Below, piece after piece: positions 16,024-24,488 of a DNA stretch of 50,999 nt. The notes beneath the pieces are model-generated. The model did no database searches and was not told where the DNA came from. It worked only from the letters and a program-made list of their open reading frames with translations. The position numbers were made by a program, and so were the translations under genes. This DNA comes from JBQTKD01 sp052389435 (GTDB lineage: Bacteria > Actinomycetota > Actinomycetes > Sporichthyales > Sporichthyaceae). Position 1 is the first letter of the stretch; each line of letters opens with the position of its first letter. The stretch spans positions 1 through 50,999 of the forward strand of contig JBQTIB010000055.1 in assembly GCA_052389435.1 (NCBI GenBank), in the 5' to 3' direction.

Positions 16024-17106
16024 ATGGGCCGCACGGTGTTGGTCACCGGGGTGTCCCGCTACCTCGGCTCTCGGCTGGTGCGCAGCCTGAACGACGAGCC
16101 GGGCGTAGACCGGGTCATCGGGATCGACGTCGTGCCGCCCCGGACCGACCTCGGCCGAGCCGAGTTCGTGCGGGCGGACATCCGCAACCCGATCATCGCC
16201 AAGGTGATCGGGGCCGCGGAGGTCGACACGGTCGTGCACATGAGCGTCAGCGGAGCCAGCGGTCCGGGTGCGGCTTCGCTCAAAGAGCTCAACGTCATCG
16301 GCACGATGCAGTTGCTCGCCGCCTGTCAGAAGGCGCCGAGCCTGCGCCGGTTGATCGTGAAGTCCACGACGACGGTCTACGGGTCCTCCTCGCGCGACCC
16401 GGCCCTGTTCGTCGAGTCCAGCGAGCCGCTGATTGCGCCGCGCTCGGGGTTCGCGAAGGACGCCGTCGAGGTCGAGACCTACGTGCGCGGCTTCGGGCGT
16501 CGACGCTCCGACGTCGGCGTGACCGTGCTGCGGTTCGCCAACTTCATCGGCCCCGAGATCGATTCGCCGTTCACCCGCCTGTTCACCCTGCCCGTGGTGC
16601 CGACGGTGCTCGGCCACGACGCGCGGCTGCAGTTCGTGCACAGCCGCGACGGGCTCGAAGTGCTCCGCCGGGCGGTCGTCGGCGACCACCAGGGCGTGTT
16701 CAACGTCGCCGGCCCGGGCGTGATGCTGCTGTCCCAGGCCGCGCGCAAGGCGGGTCGGCCCACCGTTGCCCTGCCGGCCTCGGCGATCGGCAAGGCCGGA
16801 TCGCTGGCACGCCGGACCGGACTGCTGAATCTGTCCGACGAACTCGTGCAGTACCTGACGCACGGCCGGGCAGTCGACACCACCCGGCTGGCCGAGGTCT
16901 TCGGGTTCCGTCCGGCCTGGTCCACCGTCGAGGCCTTCGAAGACTTCCTCGCCGCACGCGGGCGCGGGCCCCTGTCCGCCGACCGAATCGCGGCCGTGCA
17001 CGACGTGACCTACGGCGCGATTTCGGCGGCCGCGCGCGTACTGCCGCTGCCCAGAATTCCGTCGAAGGTTGCAGTTCCCTTCGGTTCCAGCGGAGATTCG
17101 GAGTGA
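16024..17106 (+). CDS. NAD-dependent epimerase/dehydratase family protein (extended SDR)
   Basis: A 360-aa Rossmann protein resembling the mycobacterial GalE2 group. The glycine-rich loop TGVSRYLG starts at residue 8 and the cofactor acidic residue lies in VIGIDVVPP. The usual catalytic YxxxK is not present: the aligned place reads RSGFAKD, with Ser141 four residues before Lys145, so UDP-galactose epimerase activity should not be assumed. It begins 34 bp after bS22 and is followed by the acyltransferase, the conserved actinobacterial order. Function: perhaps a nucleotide-sugar or lipid-linked reaction. Confidence 0.85.
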   Translation: MGRTVLVTGVSRYLGSRLVRSLNDEPGVDRVIGIDVVPPRTDLGRAEFVRADIRNPIIAKVIGAAEVDTVVHMSVSGASGPGAASLKELNVIGTMQLLAACQKAPSLRRLIVKSTTTVYGSSSRDPALFVESSEPLIAPRSGFAKDAVEVETYVRGFGRRRSDVGVTVLRFANFIGPEIDSPFTRLFTLPVVPTVLGHDARLQFVHSRDGLEVLRRAVVGDHQGVFNVAGPGVMLLSQAARKAGRPTVALPASAIGKAGSLARRTGLLNLSDELVQYLTHGRAVDTTRLAEVFGFRPAWSTVEAFEDFLAARGRGPLSADRIAAVHDVTYGAISAAARVLPLPRIPSKVAVPFGSSGDSE

Positions 17107-17158
17107 GCGAGTCGGTGGGTAGCGCGACCGTGTTCACGCCTGCGACGGAGGAGGCCCC

Positions 17159-18124
<966 letters not shown>

Positions 18125-18432
18125 CCCCGGGCCCGGCCGGGCGGCGGGGCCCCGAGGTGTCGCCGACCGCGCCGTCCAGCGCTCTGCGCGGACGATCCGC
18201 CGCCGTTTCGAGCCAGAGCCTCGCCGGCGGCGACGTCCAGCGCTGCCGGCCCCGGGCGTGTCGGCCGAAACGGCTCCACAAACCGGGGCAAACCGGGCAC
18301 GCCAACAGCCATTGCGGATGACGTGCGCAATGGCTCTTGTCGGGTTTCGGCTGTGGTGCTAGGCCGGGCCGGTTGGCGACCACTGGGTCGCCGACCCGGA
18401 CGATCGCCTCGAATCGGCGCCGCACCTCGGCT
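18125..18432. other. 308-bp convergent intergenic region
   Basis: It lies between the acyltransferase and rsbN, which run toward each other. It contains repeat family 2 copy A (18263-18333) and GC-rich palindromic runs just after the acyltransferase stop that may terminate transcription. I see no gene. Confidence 0.5.
18263..18333 (+). repeat. Repeat family 2, copy A
   Basis: It begins GGCCGAAACGGCTCCACAAA and ends with the hairpin CCATTGCG-GATGACGTG-CGCAATGG at 18309-18333 (8-bp perfect arms, 9-nt centre). Copy C shares both halves; copy B carries them on the other strand. Confidence 0.8.
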
Positions 18433-19728
18433 CTAGTACTGCGCGCGCTTGCCGGCGGTGCGGTGGGAGCCGAGGTCCAGGCTTGCGCTGAGGCTGCCCG
18501 GGACCGAGGTGGACATCTCGTAGTCCGGGACCGGGAGCAGGTTCAGCAACATCCAACCCGCGCCAGCGCCGGCGCTCGGGCGGCTCGGGGCGGCGTAGGC
18601 GGGGCCCGCGCTGACCGAGTCCTGCTCCGACGGCACGCCGTCGAGCGAGCCGATGCTCGCGCTTCCGCGCTCGCCCACGAGGTCGACCTCGACGAGCGTG
18701 CGTACGTCGCGCTTCATCTTGGCGTGCCGACGCTCCTGCTCCACGGCGGCCTTCTCGGCCTCGGCGTCGGCCTTGGCCTTGGCCTCGGCGACCGCGCGGT
18801 CGATGTCCTGCACCGTGCTGTCGAGAGCGGGTGCGGCGGCCACGGGAGCCCGCTTCGCATGGGCGCGGCTCGCGCGGGAGTTGGCCGTCGGGCGGTCGAC
18901 GACGAGCGGACTGCTCGCGGAGGCGGGCGCCAGGCCGGGGGTCGCGCCCGGGCTCGTGCGGCCGGTGGCGGTCGCCACGCGGGCGGCGAGCGACTCGAGC
19001 TCGTCGATCAACGAGTCCTGCTTGGGCAGCAGCTCGGTCGGGAGCAGGCGGCGAACGTCGGACAGCACGGCCGCGCGCTCGGCGAGGAACTGTTCGAGGG
19101 GGGCGAGAACCGCGGCGTTTGCGGTCTCGCCGAACACGGCGAAAAGCCGCTCGCTGCCTTCGGCAAGTGCCGCGGACGAGGCCGAGAGGGTCTCGCGCAG
19201 TTCCTGGACGAGCGCGGGGTCCGCGGCGGCCTGGGGGTTGCGGGCCAGCAGGGCCTGGACCTCGGCCATGCGGGTCGCGGCGATCGTCAGGTACTTCTTG
19301 CCCCTGTCGAGTTCCGAGCCGGCCAGCGCGAGCTGCACCTGCTCGACGGCGCGCTTGACCTCGTAGAGCCGATCGCCGGGCAGCGCGTCGGAGCTCGCGA
19401 CGGCCGTGGCCGCCGCGCCGCCGGTCGAAATCGCGATGACCGCGCTCGCCGCCACCAGCCGACGCCGCCAGGGCGTGGGCGAACCCAACGCGGGAGCGGG
19501 GGCCACGCCGACCGCACCGACGGCCAGCAGGCGGCTGCGCAGCGCGAGGCGAAAGTCCTCGGAGGGGGCCGCGGGCGCGAGGCTTTGACCGATGCCGTTC
19601 GCCAGGCGGGTCAGCGGAACGAGTGCAGCGCCCGAGCCGTCGCCGGCAGAGCCGCCGCCCGACTCGAGGGCGACGGCGAAGCGGCGCGCCTGCCGCAAGT
19701 CCTGTGGCCTCACCGTCACCGGTGCCAC
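18433..19728 (-). CDS. rsbN: DUF5667 membrane protein, RsbN-like anti-sigma factor
   Basis: A 431-aa single-pass membrane protein directly downstream of bldN. Near residues 90-115 it has the membrane segment LVAASAVIAISTGGAAATAV, followed by SSDALPGDRLYEVKRAVEQV, the DUF5667 signature. The cytoplasmic N-terminus would bind the sigma factor; the C-terminal part is Ala-rich coiled coil and then low-complexity. In Streptomyces, RsbN inhibits sigma BldN. Start placed at the GTG at 19728, with alternatives at 19719 and 19713; the upstream open frame lacks conservation. It probably has its own promoter. Confidence 0.8.
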   Translation of the reverse strand: MAPVTVRPQDLRQARRFAVALESGGGSAGDGSGAALVPLTRLANGIGQSLAPAAPSEDFRLALRSRLLAVGAVGVAPAPALGSPTPWRRRLVAASAVIAISTGGAAATAVASSDALPGDRLYEVKRAVEQVQLALAGSELDRGKKYLTIAATRMAEVQALLARNPQAAADPALVQELRETLSASSAALAEGSERLFAVFGETANAAVLAPLEQFLAERAAVLSDVRRLLPTELLPKQDSLIDELESLAARVATATGRTSPGATPGLAPASASSPLVVDRPTANSRASRAHAKRAPVAAAPALDSTVQDIDRAVAEAKAKADAEAEKAAVEQERRHAKMKRDVRTLVEVDLVGERGSASIGSLDGVPSEQDSVSAGPAYAAPSRPSAGAGAGWMLLNLLPVPDYEMSTSVPGSLSASLDLGSHRTAGKRAQY

Positions 19729-19783
19729 CCCCGCCCTTCTACCGCCCCGTCGCCTTGATCGATCCAACGACCGGCGATCGGGC

Positions 19784-19814
19784 AAGTTACGGGCCGCGAC
19801 CGGACCGTTGTCAA
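19784..19814 (-). promoter_or_regulatory. Possible rsbN promoter with palindrome over -35
   Basis: On the minus strand TTGACA (19809-19814) is followed after 19 bp by TAACTT (19784-19789). The -35 box lies inside a perfect 15-bp palindrome, ACCGTTG-T-CAACGGT, at 19804-19818. The spacer is long for a housekeeping promoter. Confidence 0.4.
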
Positions 19815-19837
19815 CGGTGCCGCCGCACGGGAGGCGA

Positions 19838-20596
19838 TCATCGGGTCCCCTCCGGCAGCAGCTGGGCCAGGGTGCGTACCGCGCGGTACTGCAGCGTCTT
19901 GATCGCGCCCTCGTTCTTGCCCATGATCTTGGCCGTTTCGGCCACGGAAAGACCCTGCAGAAAGCGCAGCACGAGACATTCCTGCTGAGCCGGGTTGAGC
20001 TGCTTGACCGCCGCGAGCAGGGCCGAGTTGGTGAAGTGGCGCAGGACGGCGCCCTCGGGACTTTCGGCCGCCTCCTGGTTGCCCTCGGTGGTGACCATGT
20101 CCGCGATCGTGATTTCGAGCCGGAACCGGCTGGACTTGTAGTGGTCGGCGATCAGGTTGCGGGCGATGGTGATCAGCCAGGCGCCGAAGTCCCTGCCCTG
20201 CCAGGTGAAACCGCCCATGCCGCGCAGCGCGCGCAGGAACGTCTCGCTGGTCAGGTCCTCGGCCAGTGGGCGGCTGCCCACGCGGTAGGAGATGTACCGG
20301 AAGACGACGTCGAGGTACTTGTCGTAGAGCCCGGCGAACGCGTCGCTGTCTCCGGCCTTGGCTCGGGCGACCAATTCCTCCATGCGGTCGCCGCGGGGGG
20401 AGGCGGCCGGCACCGGGGCCAGGCACGGCTGGGCGGGCGAGGGAAGGCCGTACAGGGGCTGGGCGGCCCTCGCCCCGCCGCCGACGACCGACGCCAACAC
20501 CTGCCCGCCACGCGGCTCCCGTGGAGCCCGCGCGTCTGCGAGCACGGCCGCACGCAGGCCGGGTAGGCCAGGTGCGGTCGACGGCGGACGGAACAT
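19838..20596 (-). CDS. bldN: ECF sigma factor of the BldN/AdsA type
   Basis: A 252-aa sigma-70-family protein. Region 2 contains YDKYLDVVFRYISYRVG and LAEDLTSETFLRALR; region 4 contains QQECLVLRFLQGLSVAETAK and MGKNEGAIKTLQYRAVRTLA, very close to what I recall of Streptomyces BldN. As in that protein, an N-terminal extension of about 70 residues with GLRAAVLADAR precedes MEELVARAK; the Streptomyces extension is removed by proteolysis. BldN there drives aerial-hypha surface protein genes. The rsbN-type gene follows on the same strand, so the pair is a likely developmental switch. Confidence 0.9.
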   Translation of the reverse strand: MFRPPSTAPGLPGLRAAVLADARAPREPRGGQVLASVVGGGARAAQPLYGLPSPAQPCLAPVPAASPRGDRMEELVARAKAGDSDAFAGLYDKYLDVVFRYISYRVGSRPLAEDLTSETFLRALRGMGGFTWQGRDFGAWLITIARNLIADHYKSSRFRLEITIADMVTTEGNQEAAESPEGAVLRHFTNSALLAAVKQLNPAQQECLVLRFLQGLSVAETAKIMGKNEGAIKTLQYRAVRTLAQLLPEGTR

Positions 20597-20868
20597 CGGC
20601 TCCCCAGCAACTGCGGCGGACGGGCGATTAGGGGTGACGAGCGAGGCGAAACGTGCCGGATGTGCGTGTCCTGCACGTTAGACCGAGCGGGTGACAAAAC
20701 TGCCGAATAGGCCGATGGTAAGGGCCGTTGCGGACCTCGAACAGGATGGGTGGGGGAACTTTGACCAACCGTGCCGAAGGCGACGGGTGTTGTGAATTTT
20801 TTCCCGCGGCCCGTTCGACTTCCATCGCACGGTTAATTCCCCGACACAGGGGCTTTACACCGCGATGC
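20597..20868. other. 272-bp gap, bldN leader and 3' end of the HAD gene
   Basis: It should contain the bldN promoter; on the minus strand GTCTAACGT (around 20680) is a possible -10 region. CCCC-GACACA-GGGG at 20839-20852 could be a weak hairpin after the HAD gene. An A/T-rich run (AATTTTTTC) lies near 20794-20802. No gene is seen. Confidence 0.4.
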
Positions 20869-21714
20869 TCAGCTGCTGTGACGTCGGCCGATCGACACGG
20901 CCGCGGCAATCCCGCCGGCGAGCGCTCCGGCGCCGGCGGCCGTCGGGAGGCCGATCTTTGCGGCCTTGCGGCCGGTCCGGTAGTCGCGGATGCGCCAGCC
21001 GTTCGCCTTGGCGTGGCTGCGCAGTTTCGCGTCCGGGTTGACCGCGCACGGGTGCCCGACCAGGGAGAGCAGGGGAATGTCGTTGGCGGAGTCGCTGTAG
21101 GCGGAACAGCGTTCTAGATCGAGATTTTCGGCCCGTGCGAGCGTGGCGACGGCGTCCGCCTTAGCGGGTCCGTGGAGCGCGGTCCCGATCAGGCGGCCCG
21201 TGTACCGGCCCTCGCGCACCTCGGCGACGGTCCCCAGGGCGCCGGTCAGCCCGAGGCGATCGGCGATCGTCCGGGCCAGCTCGATGGGCGTGGCGGTCAC
21301 CAGCCACACCCGCTGACCGGCGTCGAGGTGCATCTGGGTGAGTGCCCGGGTGCCCGGCCAGATCCGCCTGGAGATCAACTCGTCGAAGATCTCTTCCCCG
21401 ACGCGCTGCAGCTCCGCGACCGAATGCCCCTCGATGAACGTCAGTGCGCGTTCGCGCGCCGAATTCATGTGATCGAGGTCCTCGGCGCCGCCGACGACGA
21501 ATTTCGCCTGCATCAGGGCAAATCGGACAATATCCGCATTTGTGAGAAATCGCCGCGAGTACAGGCCGCGGGCCAGGTGGAAGATCGACGCTCCGCGGAC
21601 GATCGTGTTGTCGACGTCGAAGAAGGCCGCGGCGGCGGGTTCGGGTTGGACGTCGGGGAGTGGCTGCATGCGCAGGGACACCCGCTCGCCCTCGTTCCGC
21701 GCCTCGCCTGCCAT
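20869..21714 (-). CDS. HAD-IB family hydrolase, SerB-like phosphatase
   Basis: A 281-aa HAD phosphatase related to mycobacterial SerB1 and Streptomyces homologues. Motif I is FFDVDNTI (nucleophile and acid Asp), motif II is VTATP, motif III Lys lies in GPAKADAV and motif IV is YSDSANDIPLL. A cap of about 100 residues lies between motifs I and II. Phosphoserine or another small phosphomonoester is a family-level guess. The C-terminal AGAGALAGGIAAAV could be a weak membrane anchor. Upstream of bldN on the same strand and divergent from the ligase-like gene. Confidence 0.88.
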   Translation of the reverse strand: MAGEARNEGERVSLRMQPLPDVQPEPAAAAFFDVDNTIVRGASIFHLARGLYSRRFLTNADIVRFALMQAKFVVGGAEDLDHMNSARERALTFIEGHSVAELQRVGEEIFDELISRRIWPGTRALTQMHLDAGQRVWLVTATPIELARTIADRLGLTGALGTVAEVREGRYTGRLIGTALHGPAKADAVATLARAENLDLERCSAYSDSANDIPLLSLVGHPCAVNPDAKLRSHAKANGWRIRDYRTGRKAAKIGLPTAAGAGALAGGIAAAVSIGRRHSS

Positions 21715-21840
21715 CGCGCTGCGAGCCTAGGGCAGTGGGCCTGTGCCAGACTCGCGAGCCGTGATCGAGCGCAGCGAGCGAACCGAAATCGTGCTGCGGC
21801 ACCCGCACGTCGGGGCGCCGAGCGTCGGCGCGGTCCGCCG

Positions 21841-23373
21841 GTGAGCGCAGATCGCAGGGTCGGCAACCTCGCCGATCTGCTGCGCGCGGCCGCGGCGGCG
21901 CGGCCGACCCGGGTGGCGCTGTCCGAGGCGGGTACGACGCTTTCCTGGGCCCAGGTGGACGCAGCCGTCGACGCTCTCGCGGCGCGCCTGCGCGCCGCCG
22001 ACCTGCGCCTCGCCGACCGCGTGGGGCTGCTGGTGGCGTCGCCGTCGAGGTTCGCGGTGGCCTACCTCGGCGTGTTGCGCGCCGGTCTGGTCGCGGTGCC
22101 GTGCGACGTCGACGCGACGGCGACCGAGATCGGAGCAGCGCTGGGCGAGACCGGTGCGCGAGCGCTCCTGTTCGACGCCCCACTGGTCGCGCCCGCCCGC
22201 GCCGGGGTCGCGGCGGCCGGCGTGCGCGTCGACCTTCTCGAAGTCGGTCCGACGCTCGGCGTCGGCGCAACCGGAGACGGCGCAACCGGAGGCGCAGCGC
22301 AGGCCCCGGAGGCGGGTGTCGGCGACCCGTCGGTGCAGCGGAGCACCGCAGGCGAGGCGCCCGCGGTGCTGCTGGAGACCGCGGGGACCGGAGGGCGGCC
22401 CAAGCGGGCGATGCTGTCCCACCGGGCGCTGCTGGCGAACGTCGCGCAGTGCGCCGCGCTCGAGCCGCCGCCGGTCGCTCCCGAGGACGTCGTACTGCTC
22501 GCGCTGCCCCTGTCCGGCGTCTTCGGCCTCAGCGCGGTCCTCGGCCAGGCGCTGCACGCCGGAGCCACCCTCGTGGTCGCCACCGACCCCGACCCGGCGG
22601 CGGTGCTCGAACTGATCGCGCGCACGGGTGTGACGAGCGTCGCCGGCAGTCCGGCCATGTTCGCCTCCTGGGCCGCACGGCCGGAGGCGCGCGAGGCGCT
22701 CGCGGGCGTGCGGGTCCTGGTCAGCGGCTCGACCCCGCTGCGCCCCGAGGCGGCCGCGGCCTTCCACGCCGCGACGGGCAAGACGCTGGGGCAGGGCTAC
22801 GGCCTGACCGAGGCGGCCGGGGTGGTGGCGGCCGACATCGCCGGGTCCAGGGCCGGGTCCGTCGGTGCGCCCCTGCCCGGAATAGCCGTCCGGGTCCGCG
22901 ACGCGAGCGGGCTGGAAAGTGCCGAGGGCGATCCCGGCGAGCTCTCGATCCGCGGGCCCAACCTGTTCTCCGGGTACTGGCCCGACGGACAGGGCGGGCC
23001 CGACGCCGACGGGTGGTTCGCCACCGGCGACGTGGGCTGGGCCGACGCCGACGGCGCCCTGTTCATGGTCTCCACCCGCTCGGACGTCGTGGTGGTCAGC
23101 GGATTCGCGGTCTACCCGGCAGAGGTGGAGGACGTGCTGAACGCCCATCCCGGCGTGCGCGAGGCGGCGGTCGTCGGCGTGCCCGATCCGACCTCCGGCG
23201 CCGCGGTCAAGGCGTTGGTCGTCCTGGAACCCGACGCCCGGGTCGACGTCGCGGAACTCCTGGCCTGGTGCGGCACTCGGCTGGGTCGGTTCAAGGTCCC
23301 CAAGCACGTCGAATTCGCCGCCGCGCTGCCTCACTCGGCGGCGGGCGGCCTGGCGAGAGGACGGCTCAGATGA
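21841..23373 (+). CDS. AMP-dependent synthetase/ligase family protein, atypical
   Basis: A 510-aa ANL-superfamily protein. The phosphate loop is degenerate but present (LLETAGTGGRPKRAMLSH). GQGYGLTEAAG, WFATGDVGW and the hinge region near STRSDVVVVSGFAVYPAEVE are all clear. The C-terminal catalytic Lys motif (usually SGKxxR) is replaced by AAGGLARGR, so adenylation is doubtful or altered. Long Ala-rich insert around residues 140-175. GTG start at 21841. The stop overlaps the glutaredoxin-like gene (ATGA). Substrate unknown; the location before rex-hemA is its only functional hint. Confidence 0.8.
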   Translation: MSADRRVGNLADLLRAAAAARPTRVALSEAGTTLSWAQVDAAVDALAARLRAADLRLADRVGLLVASPSRFAVAYLGVLRAGLVAVPCDVDATATEIGAALGETGARALLFDAPLVAPARAGVAAAGVRVDLLEVGPTLGVGATGDGATGGAAQAPEAGVGDPSVQRSTAGEAPAVLLETAGTGGRPKRAMLSHRALLANVAQCAALEPPPVAPEDVVLLALPLSGVFGLSAVLGQALHAGATLVVATDPDPAAVLELIARTGVTSVAGSPAMFASWAARPEAREALAGVRVLVSGSTPLRPEAAAAFHAATGKTLGQGYGLTEAAGVVAADIAGSRAGSVGAPLPGIAVRVRDASGLESAEGDPGELSIRGPNLFSGYWPDGQGGPDADGWFATGDVGWADADGALFMVSTRSDVVVVSGFAVYPAEVEDVLNAHPGVREAAVVGVPDPTSGAAVKALVVLEPDARVDVAELLAWCGTRLGRFKVPKHVEFAAALPHSAAGGLARGRLR

Positions 23374-23621
23374 CGGCCGAGGCGGCGCCGCGGGTCACCC
23401 TGCTGCACAAGGAGGGCTGCCATCTCTGCGACGACGCCCGCCTGGTGATCGAGCAGGTGTGCGCGGAACTCGGGGTCGGCTGGGAACAGGTCGACATCAA
23501 TTCCGACGAGGAGCTGTATCGGCGCTGGTGGGAGCAGATCCCGGTGACGCTGGTCGACGGCGTCCAGCACGACTTCTGGCGAGTCGATCCCGACCGTCTG
23601 CGAGCCGCTCTCAAGCCTTAG
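23370..23621 (+). CDS. Glutaredoxin-like (DUF836) family protein
   Basis: An 83-aa thioredoxin-fold protein. The redox motif CHLC sits in LLHKEGCHLCDDA and the cis-proline in WEQIPVTLVDG. It resembles the small glutaredoxin-like protein found near hemA in mycobacteria. Its ATG overlaps the preceding stop by four bases, so it is co-translated with the ligase-like gene. A 17-bp palindrome begins 5 bp after its stop. Its partner is unknown; a thiol-redox link to the downstream Rex regulon is inference. Confidence 0.85.
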   Translation: MTAEAAPRVTLLHKEGCHLCDDARLVIEQVCAELGVGWEQVDINSDEELYRRWWEQIPVTLVDGVQHDFWRVDPDRLRAALKP

Positions 23622-23626
23622 CCAAC

Positions 23627-23643
23627 GTCTCACATGGTGAGAC
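23627..23643. promoter_or_regulatory. 17-bp perfect palindrome upstream of rex
   Basis: GTCTCAC-ATG-GTGAGAC lies 18 bp before the Rex-operator-like site. It could be the binding site of a second regulator or a small terminator for the glutaredoxin-like gene; the 3-nt centre allows a tight RNA hairpin, but there is no T-run. Confidence 0.45.
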
Positions 23644-23660
23644 AACGCCGGTCGTCGAAT

Positions 23661-23689
23661 TTGTTCACGAGTTCACAAGTGCTTACCCT
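23661..23689 (+). promoter_or_regulatory. Rex-operator-like site over the rex-hem promoter
   Basis: TTGTTCACGAGTTCACAA at 23661-23678 matches the Rex operator pattern TTGTGAA-N4-TTCACAA at all but two of its defined bases. TTGTTC (23661-23666) and TACCCT (23684-23689), 17 bp apart, form a plausible -35/-10 pair. Bound Rex would block RNA polymerase. It points to negative autoregulation relieved when NADH rises. Confidence 0.75.
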
Positions 23690-23777
23690 GACGACCGCGA
23701 CGAGCCAACAAGACCGAGCCCCCTCGAGAGCGCCAACGCTCTCGGACGCGTCGTGTCGGCGCCGATCGGAGGCCTGG

Positions 23778-24488
23778 ATGAGCGCGGTCCCGCCGCAGCC
23801 GGTGGACGTCGGGCGCGGCTCTCGCGCGACCCGCCGCGACGGTCTTCCCGACGCCACGGTGGCTCGCCTCCCCGAGTATCTCCGAGCCCTGCTGGCCTGT
23901 TCCGAGCGGGGTATCTCGACGGTGTCCTCCGAATCGCTGGCCACCGCCGCGGGCGTGAACTCCGCGAAGCTGCGCAAGGACCTGTCCTACCTCGGCTCCT
24001 ACGGCATCCGCGGCGTCGGCTACGACGTCGACTACCTCCTCGGACAGATCTCCCGCGAACTGGGCCTGACCCAGGACTGGGCCGTCGCCATCGTCGGCGT
24101 CGGCTCCCTCGGCCACGCGCTGGCCAACTACGGCGGCTTCTCCTCCCGCGGCTTCCGAATCGTGGCGCTGCTGGACAACGACCCGGCGCACATCGGCAGC
24201 GTCGTCGCCGGCCGCGCCGTGGACGACGTCGCGGACCTCGAACGGATCGTCGCCGTCCGCGGAGTGTCCATCGGCGTGCTCGCCACCCCGGCGCCGGCCG
24301 CCCAGGGCGTGTGCGACCGGCTGGTGGCCGCCGGCGTGCGCAGCATCCTGAACTTCGCGCCGGTCCTGCTGAACGTTCCGGCCACGGTCGACGTGCGCAA
24401 GGTCGACCTGTCCGTCGAACTCCAGATCCTCGCCTGCCACGCGCAGCGCCGGTCCGAGCACGCACCCGACGCGGTGGTCCTGACATGA
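23778..24488 (+). CDS. rex: Redox-sensing transcriptional repressor Rex
   Basis: A 236-aa NADH/NAD+ sensor. An N-terminal winged helix (TVARLPEYLRALLACSERG through KLRKDLSYLGSYGIRGVGYD) binds DNA. The C-terminal Rossmann domain carries VAIVGVGSLGHALANYGGF. Under low NADH, Rex represses respiratory and haem genes; NADH releases it. The ATG at 23778 has GGAGG five bases upstream and removes a non-conserved leader. The stop overlaps the hemA ATG. The operator-like site 100 bp upstream implies autoregulation of the rex-hem operon. Confidence 0.97.
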   Translation: MSAVPPQPVDVGRGSRATRRDGLPDATVARLPEYLRALLACSERGISTVSSESLATAAGVNSAKLRKDLSYLGSYGIRGVGYDVDYLLGQISRELGLTQDWAVAIVGVGSLGHALANYGGFSSRGFRIVALLDNDPAHIGSVVAGRAVDDVADLERIVAVRGVSIGVLATPAPAAQGVCDRLVAAGVRSILNFAPVLLNVPATVDVRKVDLSVELQILACHAQRRSEHAPDAVVLT

